A stretch of 6,880 nt of DNA from Gammaproteobacteria bacterium (GTDB lineage Bacteria > Pseudomonadota > Gammaproteobacteria > Arenicellales > Arenicellaceae), in assembly GCA_003485905.1 (NCBI GenBank), contig DNHK01000407.1:1-6880 (forward strand), written 5' to 3'. Positions within the stretch are counted from its first letter, which is position 1. Each line of letters begins with the position of its first letter. Under the pieces are notes generated by a model. The model had not been told where the DNA came from. It searched no databases and was given only the letters and a program-made list of their open reading frames with translations. Made by a program: the position numbers and the translations under genes. This document shows, in pieces, positions 1-4,761 of this stretch.

Positions 1-2
1 GC

Positions 3-473
3 TGGCAAGCGGCTGGCGGCGGCAAAGTCGTGGCATACGCGAACACGCATGTGGCGACCGACGCGAGCACGACAGCGACATTTCCCGACGACGACACGGC
101 CCCCGGCTCCAGTGAAGGCGCTGAATACACGACATTCAACTACACCGCATCGTCTTCAACGAACAAAATTTTGATCCAAGTAATCGCTCAGGCGGCGACG
201 AGTGGTGTCGTTGTTCCTGTGCTTGCGTTGTTTAAGGATTCCGGCTCGACCGCCGAGCGCACTGTATTCGAGGAAACGCACGGAAACGGGCCCGTCATGA
301 TGACGCTTCAACATTTGGACACTGCCGGATCGACATCAGAAATCACGTATAAACTGAGATATGGATCGTCGGGTAATACAGGCACCGTTTACCTTGGGAG
401 TCAGCATCACTCAGGCGGGCGATGGAACGATACTGGCGGAGTTAACATCCAAATCTGGGAACTTGAAGCATGA
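3..473 (+). CDS. C-terminal part of a phage tail/fibre-type structural protein (5' end outside window)
   Basis: The reading frame is open to the left edge and reads WQAAGGGKVVAYANTHV before the GTG at 30, so I treat this as the end of a longer gene rather than a gene starting at 30. The layout fits a C-terminal module common in phage tail and fibre proteins: a GGGKVV-type lead-in, a Thr/Ser/Asp-rich stretch, a SSSTNKILIQVIAQ strand, then a LQHLDTAGSTSEITYKLRY strand, a TVYLG strand and a final IQIWELEA strand. Such modules are beta-rich and form exposed virion surfaces or baseplate appendages; an exact role cannot be read here. The stop overlaps the next gene's start (ATGA), so the two are translationally coupled. 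The base composition is visibly more GC-rich than the genes further right. I am confident that it is structural and less sure which tail part it is. Confidence 0.7.
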   Translation, partial: WQAAGGGKVVAYANTHVATDASTTATFPDDDTAPGSSEGAEYTTFNYTASSSTNKILIQVIAQAATSGVVVPVLALFKDSGSTAERTVFEETHGNGPVMMTLQHLDTAGSTSEITYKLRYGSSGNTGTVYLGSQHHSGGRWNDTGGVNIQIWELEA

Positions 474-784
474 GTGACATAAGCGCAATCTTGACGTGGA
501 AACACCCGACAACATCGTGGTCGATTCGAGACAATACCGTTGTTGAGTTTGAAGGCGGCGTACCGTCTGCCGAAACACTTGCAACATGGACTGCCGAATA
601 CGAGGCGGCGAAACCGTGGGCAGATTTGCGGGAAGAACGCGACCGCCGTCTCGCCGAATGCGACTGGTGGGCATCATCTGATTTGACCATGAGCGCCGAG
701 CAAACGGCCTATCGCGCAGCCCTACGCAATTTACCGGCAACCGTCGATCTGTCAAATATCGTTTGGCCTGACAAGCCTGAGTAA
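470..784 (+). CDS. Phage tail assembly chaperone-like protein
   Basis: This 104-residue protein starts at an ATG that overlaps the stop of the preceding structural gene. Residues about 53-89 carry the signature of the phage tail assembly chaperone family (Phage_tail_APC type): LREERDRRLAECDWW, then SAEQTAYRAALRNLP, followed by a VWPDKPE ending. Small proteins of this class sit directly after tail fibre or tail tip genes and are thought to help fold or assemble them. The N-terminal half (ILTWKHPTTSWSIRDNTVV) is variable and probably specific to the partner. The next start codon follows the stop with no gap, which supports a polycistronic late operon. Family membership is recognised from motif memory; the chaperone function is inferred from family and position. 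Confidence 0.75.
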   Translation: MSDISAILTWKHPTTSWSIRDNTVVEFEGGVPSAETLATWTAEYEAAKPWADLREERDRRLAECDWWASSDLTMSAEQTAYRAALRNLPATVDLSNIVWPDKPE

Positions 785-1165
785 ATGCAGTCAATCGATC
801 CATCTTTAATTGTCACTGCGTTGGGTATTCTGGTCAGCATTGCATCTGCGGCGGAAATTGTACGGCAAAAACTCGCAAGCGTAATTGAGCAGATACAGGA
901 CATGGAAAAGCGTCTTCGCAAGTCTGACACACGGATTGATAAAGGCGAGGTTCACCAATCGACAAGCGAGCAGCGTGTATCTGTTTTGTCCTCGATGCTT
1001 AGTCCAGAACGCCGCCAAGTTTTACACGAACGGTTGGCAAGATTAGAAGCGAATTGCGAAACGCTACGGCGTGATGTTGATGCTCATCGCAAAGAATATT
1101 TATCGGCGCACAATGGACGCCATCCGCCTGTACCATCTGTTGAAGAGGTAAAGACAAGTGATTGA
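785..1165 (+). CDS. Membrane-anchored coiled-coil protein, unrecognised family
   Basis: The ATG at 785 directly follows the TAA of the upstream gene. The 126-residue product has one hydrophobic segment at about residues 7-24 (SLIVTALGILVSIASAA), then a highly charged helical part with heptad-like character at about 30-52 and 75-105 (ERRQVLHERLARLEANCETL), and a short Pro-rich tail (GRHPPVPSVEE). This makes it a small inner-membrane protein with a soluble coiled coil. It lies between tail genes and the endolysin, where phages often place holins, antiholins or other lysis accessories, but a single membrane span plus a long coiled coil is also compatible with an inner-membrane spanin-like role. 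I do not recognise a named family. The 3' end overlaps the endolysin start by 8 nt. Confidence 0.7.
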   Translation: MQSIDPSLIVTALGILVSIASAAEIVRQKLASVIEQIQDMEKRLRKSDTRIDKGEVHQSTSEQRVSVLSSMLSPERRQVLHERLARLEANCETLRRDVDAHRKEYLSAHNGRHPPVPSVEEVKTSD

Positions 1166-1541
1166 TTTTTCTGCTTATCCTAATTTCACTGCAAAAGAAT
1201 TTAGATGCAAATGCGGGTGCGGGTCAGATGGAATGGACAAGCTATTTTTAGATACGATCCAAAGCATTAGAACGCAATTTGGGCCAATGGAAATTTCCAG
1301 TGGTTACAGGTGTGAAAACCATCTGGCTGAAAAACGAAAAAGAGAACCGGGAGCGCATAATGCGGGCGTTGCATGTGATGTGAGTGTGTATGGGGAAAGT
1401 GCATGGCGTCTTTTACGTGTAGCTGCCAACTTTCCAGAAGTGCGAGGCGTTGGCGTGTCTCAAAAGGGTGATCTTGAAAAACGGTTTATTCATTTGGATA
1501 GCGCAACAGATGGCACTCGACCTTGGATATGGAGCTATTAA
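1158..1541 (+). CDS. Peptidase M15-family endolysin (zinc D-Ala-D-Ala/L-Ala-D-Glu type peptidase)
   Basis: This 127-residue protein fits a single M15A-type catalytic domain with no separate wall-binding domain. Visible marks are the entry motif FRCKCGCG (residues 15-22), SGYRC (48-52), the zinc-ligand region GAHNAGVACD with His67 and Asp74, and the third ligand region FIHLDS with His112, followed by the terminal RPWIWSY. In this family the zinc centre cuts peptide cross-bridges of peptidoglycan, so the likely role is host lysis at the end of the cycle. There is no signal peptide, so release should depend on the holin that follows. Start choice: GTG at 1158, with an AGAGG motif about 10 nt upstream; it overlaps the previous gene by 8 nt. 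Catalytic and ligand residues all appear intact. Confidence 0.88.
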   Translation: MIDFSAYPNFTAKEFRCKCGCGSDGMDKLFLDTIQSIRTQFGPMEISSGYRCENHLAEKRKREPGAHNAGVACDVSVYGESAWRLLRVAANFPEVRGVGVSQKGDLEKRFIHLDSATDGTRPWIWSY

Positions 1542-1715
1542 ATGCAAGCAATTCTCACACGATTTAAAGAACCGTCAAGCTATGCTGCGTTAACTGGTGT
1601 TTTAGCTTTGGTGGGCATCAATGTTGATCCGGGCTTGATGCAACAGGTCAGCACTGCTTTGGCAGCATTGGCTGGTATTGCTGGATTCTTCTTAAAAGAA
1701 CAGGCGAATGGATAG
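1542..1715 (+). CDS. Small phage holin-like membrane protein
   Basis: The gene encodes only 57 residues. The ATG at 1542 immediately follows the endolysin stop, and the TAG stop at 1713-1715 lies inside the start of the next gene. The protein begins MQAILTRFKEPSSYAALTG, has a hydrophobic segment around residues 14-26, a short polar turn near residues 27-35 (VDPGLMQQV), a second hydrophobic segment about 36-51 (STALAALAGIAGFFLK), and a charged KEQANG end. The RFKEPSSYA lead, the GIN-DPG-L-QQ centre and two short helices match a widespread class of tiny phage holins located beside M15 or lysozyme-type endolysins. It should open the inner membrane to release the endolysin. Family assignment is from pattern memory; position and architecture both agree. 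Confidence 0.75.
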   Translation: MQAILTRFKEPSSYAALTGVLALVGINVDPGLMQQVSTALAALAGIAGFFLKEQANG

Positions 1716-1902
1716 TCCAATTGCTATCTTATCTATACTTACTCTTATTGCCGTTGCAGCAGGGATATGCTTCTGGTTGGGGAGGCGAATCCAGAAGGGC
1801 TCGCAAGCGGAGGATGTTGCAAAGGCCCAAAAGAAAATGGCGTCTGTGGCTGATCGGGACTTGCCTTATACTGCAAGGCGGCTGCGTGACAGCAGGTTTT
1901 AG
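1708..1902 (+). CDS. Small single-span membrane protein, inner-membrane spanin candidate
   Basis: The ATG at 1708 overlaps the holin stop (ATGGATAG). The 64-residue product has one N-terminal hydrophobic helix at about residues 4-24 (PIAILSILTLIAVAAGICFW), followed by a basic GRRIQKG edge and a charged helical tail ending RRLRDSRF. A short tail ending in LR-x-G/S-x-F is something I associate with small lysis-cassette proteins of proteobacterial phages. Its 3' part is overlapped in another frame by the next gene, an arrangement typical of Rz/Rz1-like spanin pairs, so I infer an inner-membrane spanin-like role. The tail is short for a classical Rz, which argues for caution. The ribosome binding site is weak (AGG a few bases before the start), consistent with translational coupling. 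Confidence 0.6.
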   Translation: MDSPIAILSILTLIAVAAGICFWLGRRIQKGSQAEDVAKAQKKMASVADRDLPYTARRLRDSRF

Positions 1903-2158
1903 TGCAATTAGCGGTGTAGCTGGCGTAGGCAGCGCGTACTTTGATTACAAGACGATGGAGAAGACGGAGCCTGTTGTTGTTTCTCCAGATGTCGTTTCTT
2001 ATTCAGAAATGGTGCAAACTCACGCAGCAGATGAGCTAGAGAGGCTAGGGCAACCTTGCCCTCGGGATTCTGTTCTGGCTGATTGCTCTGCCATTGCCCG
2101 AATGATCGTCGATTACGGTAAGATGAGGGATCAGGTCAGAGTCCTTCAACCGGACTGA
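1814..2158 (+). CDS. Probable outer-membrane spanin-like or lysis accessory protein nested into the previous gene
   Basis: This frame is open from 1721, but the protein from there begins with an unlikely Leu/Arg-rich lead, so I prefer a start near 1814 (114 residues). A GGAGG at 1809-1813 touches this ATG, which is too close for comfort; the TTG at 1817 is an alternative. From 1814 the N-terminus is a signal-like sequence: basic RPKRKWR, a hydrophobic core LWLIGTCLIL, then QGGC with Cys24, an imperfect lipobox. The mature part has a Gly/Ala-rich stretch, a Pro/Val-rich stretch (TEPVVVSPDVV), and a C-terminal PCPRDSVLADC cysteine pair followed by DYGKMRDQVR. I recall similar endings in proteobacterial phage lysis regions. 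Overlap of about 89 nt with the preceding gene supports a spanin-type pair. Lipidation is uncertain. Confidence 0.62.
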   Translation: MLQRPKRKWRLWLIGTCLILQGGCVTAGFSAISGVAGVGSAYFDYKTMEKTEPVVVSPDVVSYSEMVQTHAADELERLGQPCPRDSVLADCSAIARMIVDYGKMRDQVRVLQPD

Positions 2159-2379
2159 TGTGGAAGATCGTCATCATAATGTTGTTACCGTTGTCTAACG
2201 GCCTCAACTCTGTTGAGGTAACTCACCAGAATAATAAGCTTTTGAGTTTTTATACGGAGGAAGCCTGTTACAAGCATGTCGTAGCAAACATTAATTTGCT
2301 GCGAGCGTTTGCCGACAGGCACTATCCCGATGTGCCGGTTAAATCAATAAACTGCTTTCAAAAAAACTTATCAATCTAG
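2158..2379 (+). CDS. Small secreted protein with a cysteine pair, unknown function
   Basis: The start overlaps the previous stop (TGATG). The 73-residue product begins with a short hydrophobic signal-like segment (MWKIVIIMLLPLSNG), so export to the periplasm is likely. The remainder contains EACYKHVVANINLLRAF and ends with PVKSINCFQKN, giving two cysteines about 29 residues apart that could form one disulfide. The pattern of signal peptide, EVTH strand, T-x-E-x-C helix and terminal V-x-S-x-x-C resembles small exported proteins at the end of lysis cassettes in other proteobacterial phages, but I know no function. It is the last gene of the + strand operon and converges with the leftward cluster, overlapping its final gene by 9 nt. 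Confidence 0.65.
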   Translation: MWKIVIIMLLPLSNGLNSVEVTHQNNKLLSFYTEEACYKHVVANINLLRAFADRHYPDVPVKSINCFQKNLSI

Positions 2380-2652
2380 TTTCACTGACCATTTTGCAAT
2401 GAAGCGCCGCAATTGCGCGGCATCTTGACGCCAAGATTCTTCTTTTTGGTTCCATTCGTCCATGGCGATTTCGAGGCGGTGGTAAGCTTCTTTGATAATG
2501 TACTTGTCGCTATATTTTTCGTTAACCTCGTTTGGCGTGCCTTCCGCCAGATATTTGTCTTCGACATCGATTACGTTGAATTGGTAAACAAGTTCATTTA
2601 CTGTAAATGCGTCTTTTACGATTGGGCGCATTCTAAGTCTTTTTCGCCTCAT
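2371..2652 (-). CDS. Hypothetical phage protein with helical C-terminal half
   Basis: This 93-residue protein is the last gene of a four-gene leftward cluster. It begins with a very basic MRRKRLRMR, followed by a mixed region (FTVNELVYQFNVIDVEDKY), and then a long helical, charged segment from about residue 50 onwards (KEAYHRLEIAMDEWNQKEES) ending QLRRFIAKWSVKLD, with coiled-coil character. No catalytic motif, membrane segment or family is recognised. The ATG at 2652 has AGGA about 9 nt upstream and overlaps the preceding HTH gene by 20 nt, so it is probably translated from the same message. The stop codon overlaps the end of the convergent lysis-side gene. Confidence 0.6.
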   Translation of the reverse strand: MRRKRLRMRPIVKDAFTVNELVYQFNVIDVEDKYLAEGTPNEVNEKYSDKYIIKEAYHRLEIAMDEWNQKEESWRQDAAQLRRFIAKWSVKLD

Positions 2653-2833
2653 TAATCAGGTTCCTAACTGTTGCAGTTGATACGTTAAATATCTTTGCAA
2701 TTCGGTCGTGAGAAAACCGCGCTTCTACTTCATTTCCGCAGGACTTACACGTTTTGATACGCGGTTGATTGTAAAATAAATCACTCATTTCGCGCGCAAC
2801 AGCTTCTCGTTTTTCTTTAGTGTAGAGCGTCAT
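2633..2833 (-). CDS. Small helix-turn-helix DNA-binding protein with a CxxC knuckle
   Basis: The 66-residue product has a charged N-terminal helix (EKREAVAREMSDLFYN), a single CKSCG knuckle at about residues 29-33, and a C-terminal helix-turn-helix at about 40-64 where RIAKIFNVSTATVRNLINEAKK has the classical IA--F-VS--TVRN-I pattern of resolvase/sigma-like recognition helices. With only one CxxC pair, zinc binding would need a second pair from a partner or dimer, so it may simply be a turn. The likely role is a small transcriptional regulator or DNA-binding accessory of the early region; the target is unknown. The start at 2833 overlaps the upstream stop as ATGA, indicating translational coupling. 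Confidence 0.65.
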   Translation of the reverse strand: MTLYTKEKREAVAREMSDLFYNQPRIKTCKSCGNEVEARFSHDRIAKIFNVSTATVRNLINEAKKT

Positions 2834-3003
2834 TTTTTTAAATCCATTTTGGTCCTTAAAGGAGGCGGAGGTGTCTTCATTATTCGCGTTAACGAGCCGC
2901 GATCTGACGCGCTTCTTAATCCTCCTTCTCGCGAGCTTTCGTATGCGTCGGCTAGGTTCTGGAGGTTAAAAGTTCGCTTGGGCTTTTGAGGTGATTTACT
3001 CAT
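2830..3003 (-). CDS. Small basic hypothetical protein
   Basis: I chose the ATG at 3003 because it overlaps the upstream stop as ATGA, giving 57 residues; a longer frame up to 3066 would overlap the previous gene more and starts with its antisense-like residues. The protein is basic and hydrophilic: MSKSPQKPKRTFNLQNLADA, then a Ser/Arg-rich middle, then a four-proline run (TPPPPLRTKMDLKK). The LQNLADAYESSREGGLRSAS part could be a short helix, and the rest looks flexible. No family is recognised. It sits second in the leftward cluster, and its stop again forms an ATGA overlap with the HTH gene. Confidence 0.5.
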   Translation of the reverse strand: MSKSPQKPKRTFNLQNLADAYESSREGGLRSASDRGSLTRIMKTPPPPLRTKMDLKK

Positions 3004-3185
3004 GAGTGTGTATATCCATCCTTTTCTATCCCAATCAGCATGTTGCACCATGGAATCATAACGCAATCTCCGAATGCAGCGTATGCAGTGCGACGAAACT
3101 CTTTATAGTTATCAGGTTTACTGCTCCAATCTCTCTGGTAGAGTTTAAAACAAGCCTCTCTTTGAGCGCGTGTAAAAACGTGCAT
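3000..3185 (-). CDS. Small phage protein of a recurrent but unnamed type (ends DGYTHS)
   Basis: I chose the ATG at 3185 because a TAGGA ribosome binding site sits about 6 nt upstream; a longer start at 3254 lacks such a site and adds unrelated residues. The 61-residue product reads TRAQREACFKLYQRDW, then YKEFRRTAYAAFGDCVMIPW, then CNMLIGIEKDGYTHS. The order AQR-x-A, RDW, Y-x-x-FRR, a hydrophobic V-x-x-PWC core and a final GIE-DGYTHS is a pattern I remember from small hypothetical proteins in unrelated tailed phages, often near early genes; no function is known to me. It is the first gene of the leftward four-gene cluster and follows a leader of about 180 nt with operator-like sites. Confidence 0.65.
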   Translation of the reverse strand: MHVFTRAQREACFKLYQRDWSSKPDNYKEFRRTAYAAFGDCVMIPWCNMLIGIEKDGYTHS

Positions 3186-3257
3186 GGCATTTCCTAGATG
3201 TTGATTTGAACAAAAGGGGAACCGCGCAATTTTATTGCGGCTTTCTGTGGGCAAAAA

Positions 3258-3266
3258 TGTGGATAA
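3258..3266. other. DnaA-box match
   Basis: TGTGGATAA is a perfect match to the classic 9-mer (TTATCCACA on the - strand). A second, two-mismatch copy TGTGGGCAA lies 12 bp away at 3246-3254, and the surrounding DNA is A/T-rich. A single 9-mer could occur by chance in a window this long, so this is a weak hint of a replication or DnaA-responsive element. Confidence 0.3.
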
Positions 3267-3297
3267 AAAGACGAAAGTTGTTTTATTACAAAACGGG

Positions 3298-3320
3298 GCA
3301 GGAACTTAAAAGAATCCTGC
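3298..3320 (-). terminator. Possible weak hairpin terminator after the 122-codon orphan gene
   Basis: A 6-bp perfect inverted repeat GCAGGA/TCCTGC with an 11-nt loop. Read leftward it is followed by CCCCGTTTTG, a short and interrupted T stretch. It lies about 45 nt beyond the stop of the gene ending at 3363. The stem is short and its TCCTGC arm shares bases with an operator-like palindrome, so it may be a by-product of that site. Confidence 0.3.
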
Positions 3321-3338
3321 ATTAATGCATTGTCGCAT
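3317..3338. promoter_or_regulatory. Two overlapping operator-like palindromes
   Basis: CTGCATTAATGCAT at 3317-3330, containing the perfect 12-bp palindrome TGCATTAATGCA, overlaps ATGCATTGTCGCAT at 3325-3338. Both share the TGC-N6-GCA frame and much of the interior of the sites at the repressor and exonuclease promoters. The position upstream of the small-gene cluster suggests control by the same repressor. The second copy is more degenerate. Confidence 0.5.
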
Positions 3339-3362
3339 AATGTATATTGCGAGAAATCTAAG

Positions 3363-3731
3363 CTAATACCCCCTTCTGCTACTAGATGTAGTGTAGTCCG
3401 AGTAGCTTGGACGAGTGCGGTGTAGCTCTGTTAACGAAAACTGTATGCCTCGACTTCGGTTAAATCCAGCCCTTATTTTTTCGAACTCATTGTACTCTGG
3501 ATTAATATAAATTGCGGTAAGGTCGTTCGCGAGACCTTTTAGCAATTCAATCGTTTCTTTCCAATTATCAAGATCACGTAGTGGCAATTCAATTCGAGCT
3601 TTTTGACCAACAGCTAGACGGTCTAATTGATCTTGGACAAAATCACTGTCTTTATTATCGCAAAGCTCAGCAAATACACTGCGCTCGCCTCTAAGCGCAT
3701 TTAGTTGCTGTTTATTTCTTATTTCAACCAT
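3363..3731 (-). CDS. Hypothetical protein, unrecognised
   Basis: This 122-residue protein stands alone between two noncoding stretches. Its ATG at 3731 has one of the strongest ribosome binding sites in the window (AGGGAGGA at 3736-3743), so I trust the start. The N-terminal half is charged and helical (KQQLNALRGERSVFAEL, DFVQDQLDRLAVGQKARIEL), the centre has LDNWKETIELLKGLANDL followed by a TAIYINPEYNEFEKIRAGF segment, and the C-terminus becomes Ser/Tyr/Arg-rich and probably disordered. There is no membrane segment or known motif. A hairpin-forming inverted repeat lies in its leader. It is likely an early, strongly translated phage protein of unknown function. Confidence 0.65.
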   Translation of the reverse strand: MVEIRNKQQLNALRGERSVFAELCDNKDSDFVQDQLDRLAVGQKARIELPLRDLDNWKETIELLKGLANDLTAIYINPEYNEFEKIRAGFNRSRGIQFSLTELHRTRPSYSDYTTSSSRRGY

Positions 3732-3931
3732 GCATTCCTCCCTGTGTGGTCCGGGTATTTAACGCAAGCATGGACTTGCGCTAAACTTATCCTGGCATCC
3801 CGGTCTGCCTGTTTTGGAATAGCCTGATTATCACCGTAACAACTTTTATGCGCTTCTCTGGTGACTTTGCATCAAAGGCTTAGACTGCGAGGACATCCAA
3901 AATTCCCCCCGTAGAGACAGAGAGCGCATAA
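3732..3931. promoter_or_regulatory. 200-nt intergenic leader between the recombination operon and the orphan gene
   Basis: No gene is supported here. Leftward reading gives the ribosome binding site at 3736-3743, the inverted repeat at 3758-3785, and further upstream a TTGTTA / TATTCC pair with only 15-nt spacing, a poor promoter. TATGCGCT at 3847-3854 is matched in inverted orientation by AGCGCATA at 3923-3930, each flanked by CTCT/AGAG sequence. No convincing terminator follows the upstream operon, so read-through into the orphan gene is possible. Confidence 0.4.
3758..3785 (-). repeat. Inverted repeat / leader hairpin upstream of the orphan gene
   Basis: The arms TTTAACGCAAG (3758-3768) and CTTGCGCTAAA (3775-3785) surround a 6-nt centre CATGGA. 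On the + strand one pair is mismatched (A with C); in a leftward transcript it becomes a G-U wobble, giving an unbroken 11-bp stem. No T-run follows, so it is not a normal terminator. The half-site TGCGYTAA also resembles the half of the repressor-type operators, so it may act as DNA operator, RNA hairpin, or both. Confidence 0.55.
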
Positions 3932-4543
3932 CTATGCAGCGAGAGACGCCATGTGTTCGTCGCGGTGGTGCCGCAAGTCGCTGTTAATTTCGGTGGAAAA
4001 TGTTTTTATGGCATCGTTATGTTTTGTCAGAACCGCGCGTACTGCTTTTTTGGTAGCGCATTGGGTTATTTCTGATTTGATTACATTAGGATCGACAACT
4101 GATTGCTCAGAAGTTTTAGCATTAACATACCCAATTTTCGGTTGCTCAGGAGCTTTAACAGGTGGTTTACCTTGCCAATCAGCCTCATCTACGCTGTACA
4201 CAGAGCCGTGAAGACCAACTAGTTTAAGCACAAGCCGATCTTTAGCGCGTTTTTCTGCCATCGCCCACGGGTAGCTGTTTTTACAATTAGCTGGGCTTGC
4301 TTCGCCAAACGTGACCTCTGATGCGCCACACGGTAAATGTCCGCGCAGCATTATGGTGGCAATTTTGTCTTTGGTGGACGCCTCGATTACAACGGGGTCG
4401 TCGTAAGTAACTCCGGCTTTAGCAGCAACTTTTTCAAGAGGCGCGTGAAGCAATACCCAAGTGCCGTGACAATCCCAAAAGTCTTCTTTAACAAGATCGA
4501 AATTTTTACGGAACTCGTCTAATTTTTTTGGTAGTGTAGCCAT
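3932..4543 (-). CDS. Candidate Rad52/Erf-like single-strand annealing protein
   Basis: This 203-residue protein is the last gene of the leftward recombination operon. Residues about 10-75 form a mixed alpha/beta start (DFWDCHGTWVLLHAPLEKVA, then GVTYDDPVVIEA). A strongly conserved-looking block follows: GEASPANCKNSYPWAMAEKR from Gly80, continuing AKDRLVLKLVGLHGSVYSVD to about residue 119. A run of the form A-E-K-R-A-x-D-R-x-L-K-L-x-G-x-x-G-x-x-Y resembles the helix of phage Rad52/Erf-type annealing proteins (KRA...LGL-G-x-Y). A linker rich in Pro/Lys leads to a separate C-terminal helical segment. Co-transcription with a RecE-like exonuclease supports a partner role in phage recombination. 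The family assignment is inference; the start overlaps the upstream stop as TAATG. Confidence 0.6.
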   Translation of the reverse strand: MATLPKKLDEFRKNFDLVKEDFWDCHGTWVLLHAPLEKVAAKAGVTYDDPVVIEASTKDKIATIMLRGHLPCGASEVTFGEASPANCKNSYPWAMAEKRAKDRLVLKLVGLHGSVYSVDEADWQGKPPVKAPEQPKIGYVNAKTSEQSVVDPNVIKSEITQCATKKAVRAVLTKHNDAIKTFSTEINSDLRHHRDEHMASLAA

Positions 4544-4761
4544 TATACACTTAACTCCTGTTGTTTTGGTGACAGGAAATAACGCTTGAAACGTTTCCCG
4601 TTGGGTTTTTCCACCCAGCAGTCGCCGATTTCATGTCCATTTTCTTTGAGGTCTGAAACTCGCGCTGCTAAGCGCAAACATTGAAATTCTTCCAGGGCTT
4701 CAAGCGCTGTAATTCCATGTCCCGCTTGTAGGTATTCCAGTATTGCTTGATTTTGTGACAT
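4543..4761 (-). CDS. HTH_39-type winged helix-turn-helix protein
   Basis: This 72-residue protein matches the small winged-helix family HTH_39: NQAILEYLQAGHGITALEAL, then EFQCLRLAARVSDLKENGHE, then a beta wing with EKPNGKRFKRYFL. The T-x-x-EAL-x-x-x-x-C-x-RLAARV-DL-x-x-x-GH pattern is characteristic. Such proteins are common in phage early operons and are presumed DNA-binding; the target is unknown. The start at 4761 has a strong AAGGAG site 6 nt upstream, yet it lies 62 nt inside the previous gene in another frame. Its TAA shares a base with the next ATG (TAATG). Confidence 0.8.
   Translation of the reverse strand: MSQNQAILEYLQAGHGITALEALEEFQCLRLAARVSDLKENGHEIGDCWVEKPNGKRFKRYFLSPKQQELSV

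Larger units (their letters stand above)
3186..3362. promoter_or_regulatory. Leader/intergenic region of the leftward small-gene cluster
   Basis: These 177 nt hold no convincing gene. Going left from 3362 they contain two overlapping repressor-site-like palindromes (3317-3338), a short hairpin GCAGGA...TCCTGC (3298-3320), a DnaA-box match (3258-3266) and a CGCAAT-TTT-ATTGCG hairpin (3225-3239). A leftward promoter for the cluster should lie here, but I could not settle on one: GCGACA followed 17 nt later by TCTTTT is possible and would again place the palindrome in the spacer, yet its -10 is poor. A CATAAT on the + strand at 3336-3341 is also promoter-like but would read against the neighbouring gene. 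Confidence 0.5.

Noticed and set aside
411..930. Long leftward open frames opposite the tail genes
   Set aside because: They are antisense to well-supported tail proteins, have no ribosome binding sites and give Arg/Ser-rich sequences without family resemblance.
1882..1895. CTGCGTGACAGCAG, another sequence with CTGC-N6-GCAG arms
   Set aside because: It lies inside the spanin-like coding region, and its interior does not follow the nnAAC pattern of the promoter-associated sites; likely chance.
2406..2421. GCCGC/GCGGC hairpin near the convergent junction as a terminator
   Set aside because: No T-run follows in either direction and it lies inside the coding part of the 93-residue gene.
2413..2655. 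Rightward hydrophobic 80-residue frame opposite the 93-residue gene
   Set aside because: It is antisense to a gene with a supported start and overlaps in the small-gene cluster; its hydrophobicity comes from the complement of charged codons.
3847..3930. Widely spaced inverted copies TATGCGCT and AGCGCATA
   Set aside because: The arms are only 8 bp (plus a loosely matching CTCT/AGAG flank) and 68 bp apart; no known element fits, so I only note it in the intergenic entry.
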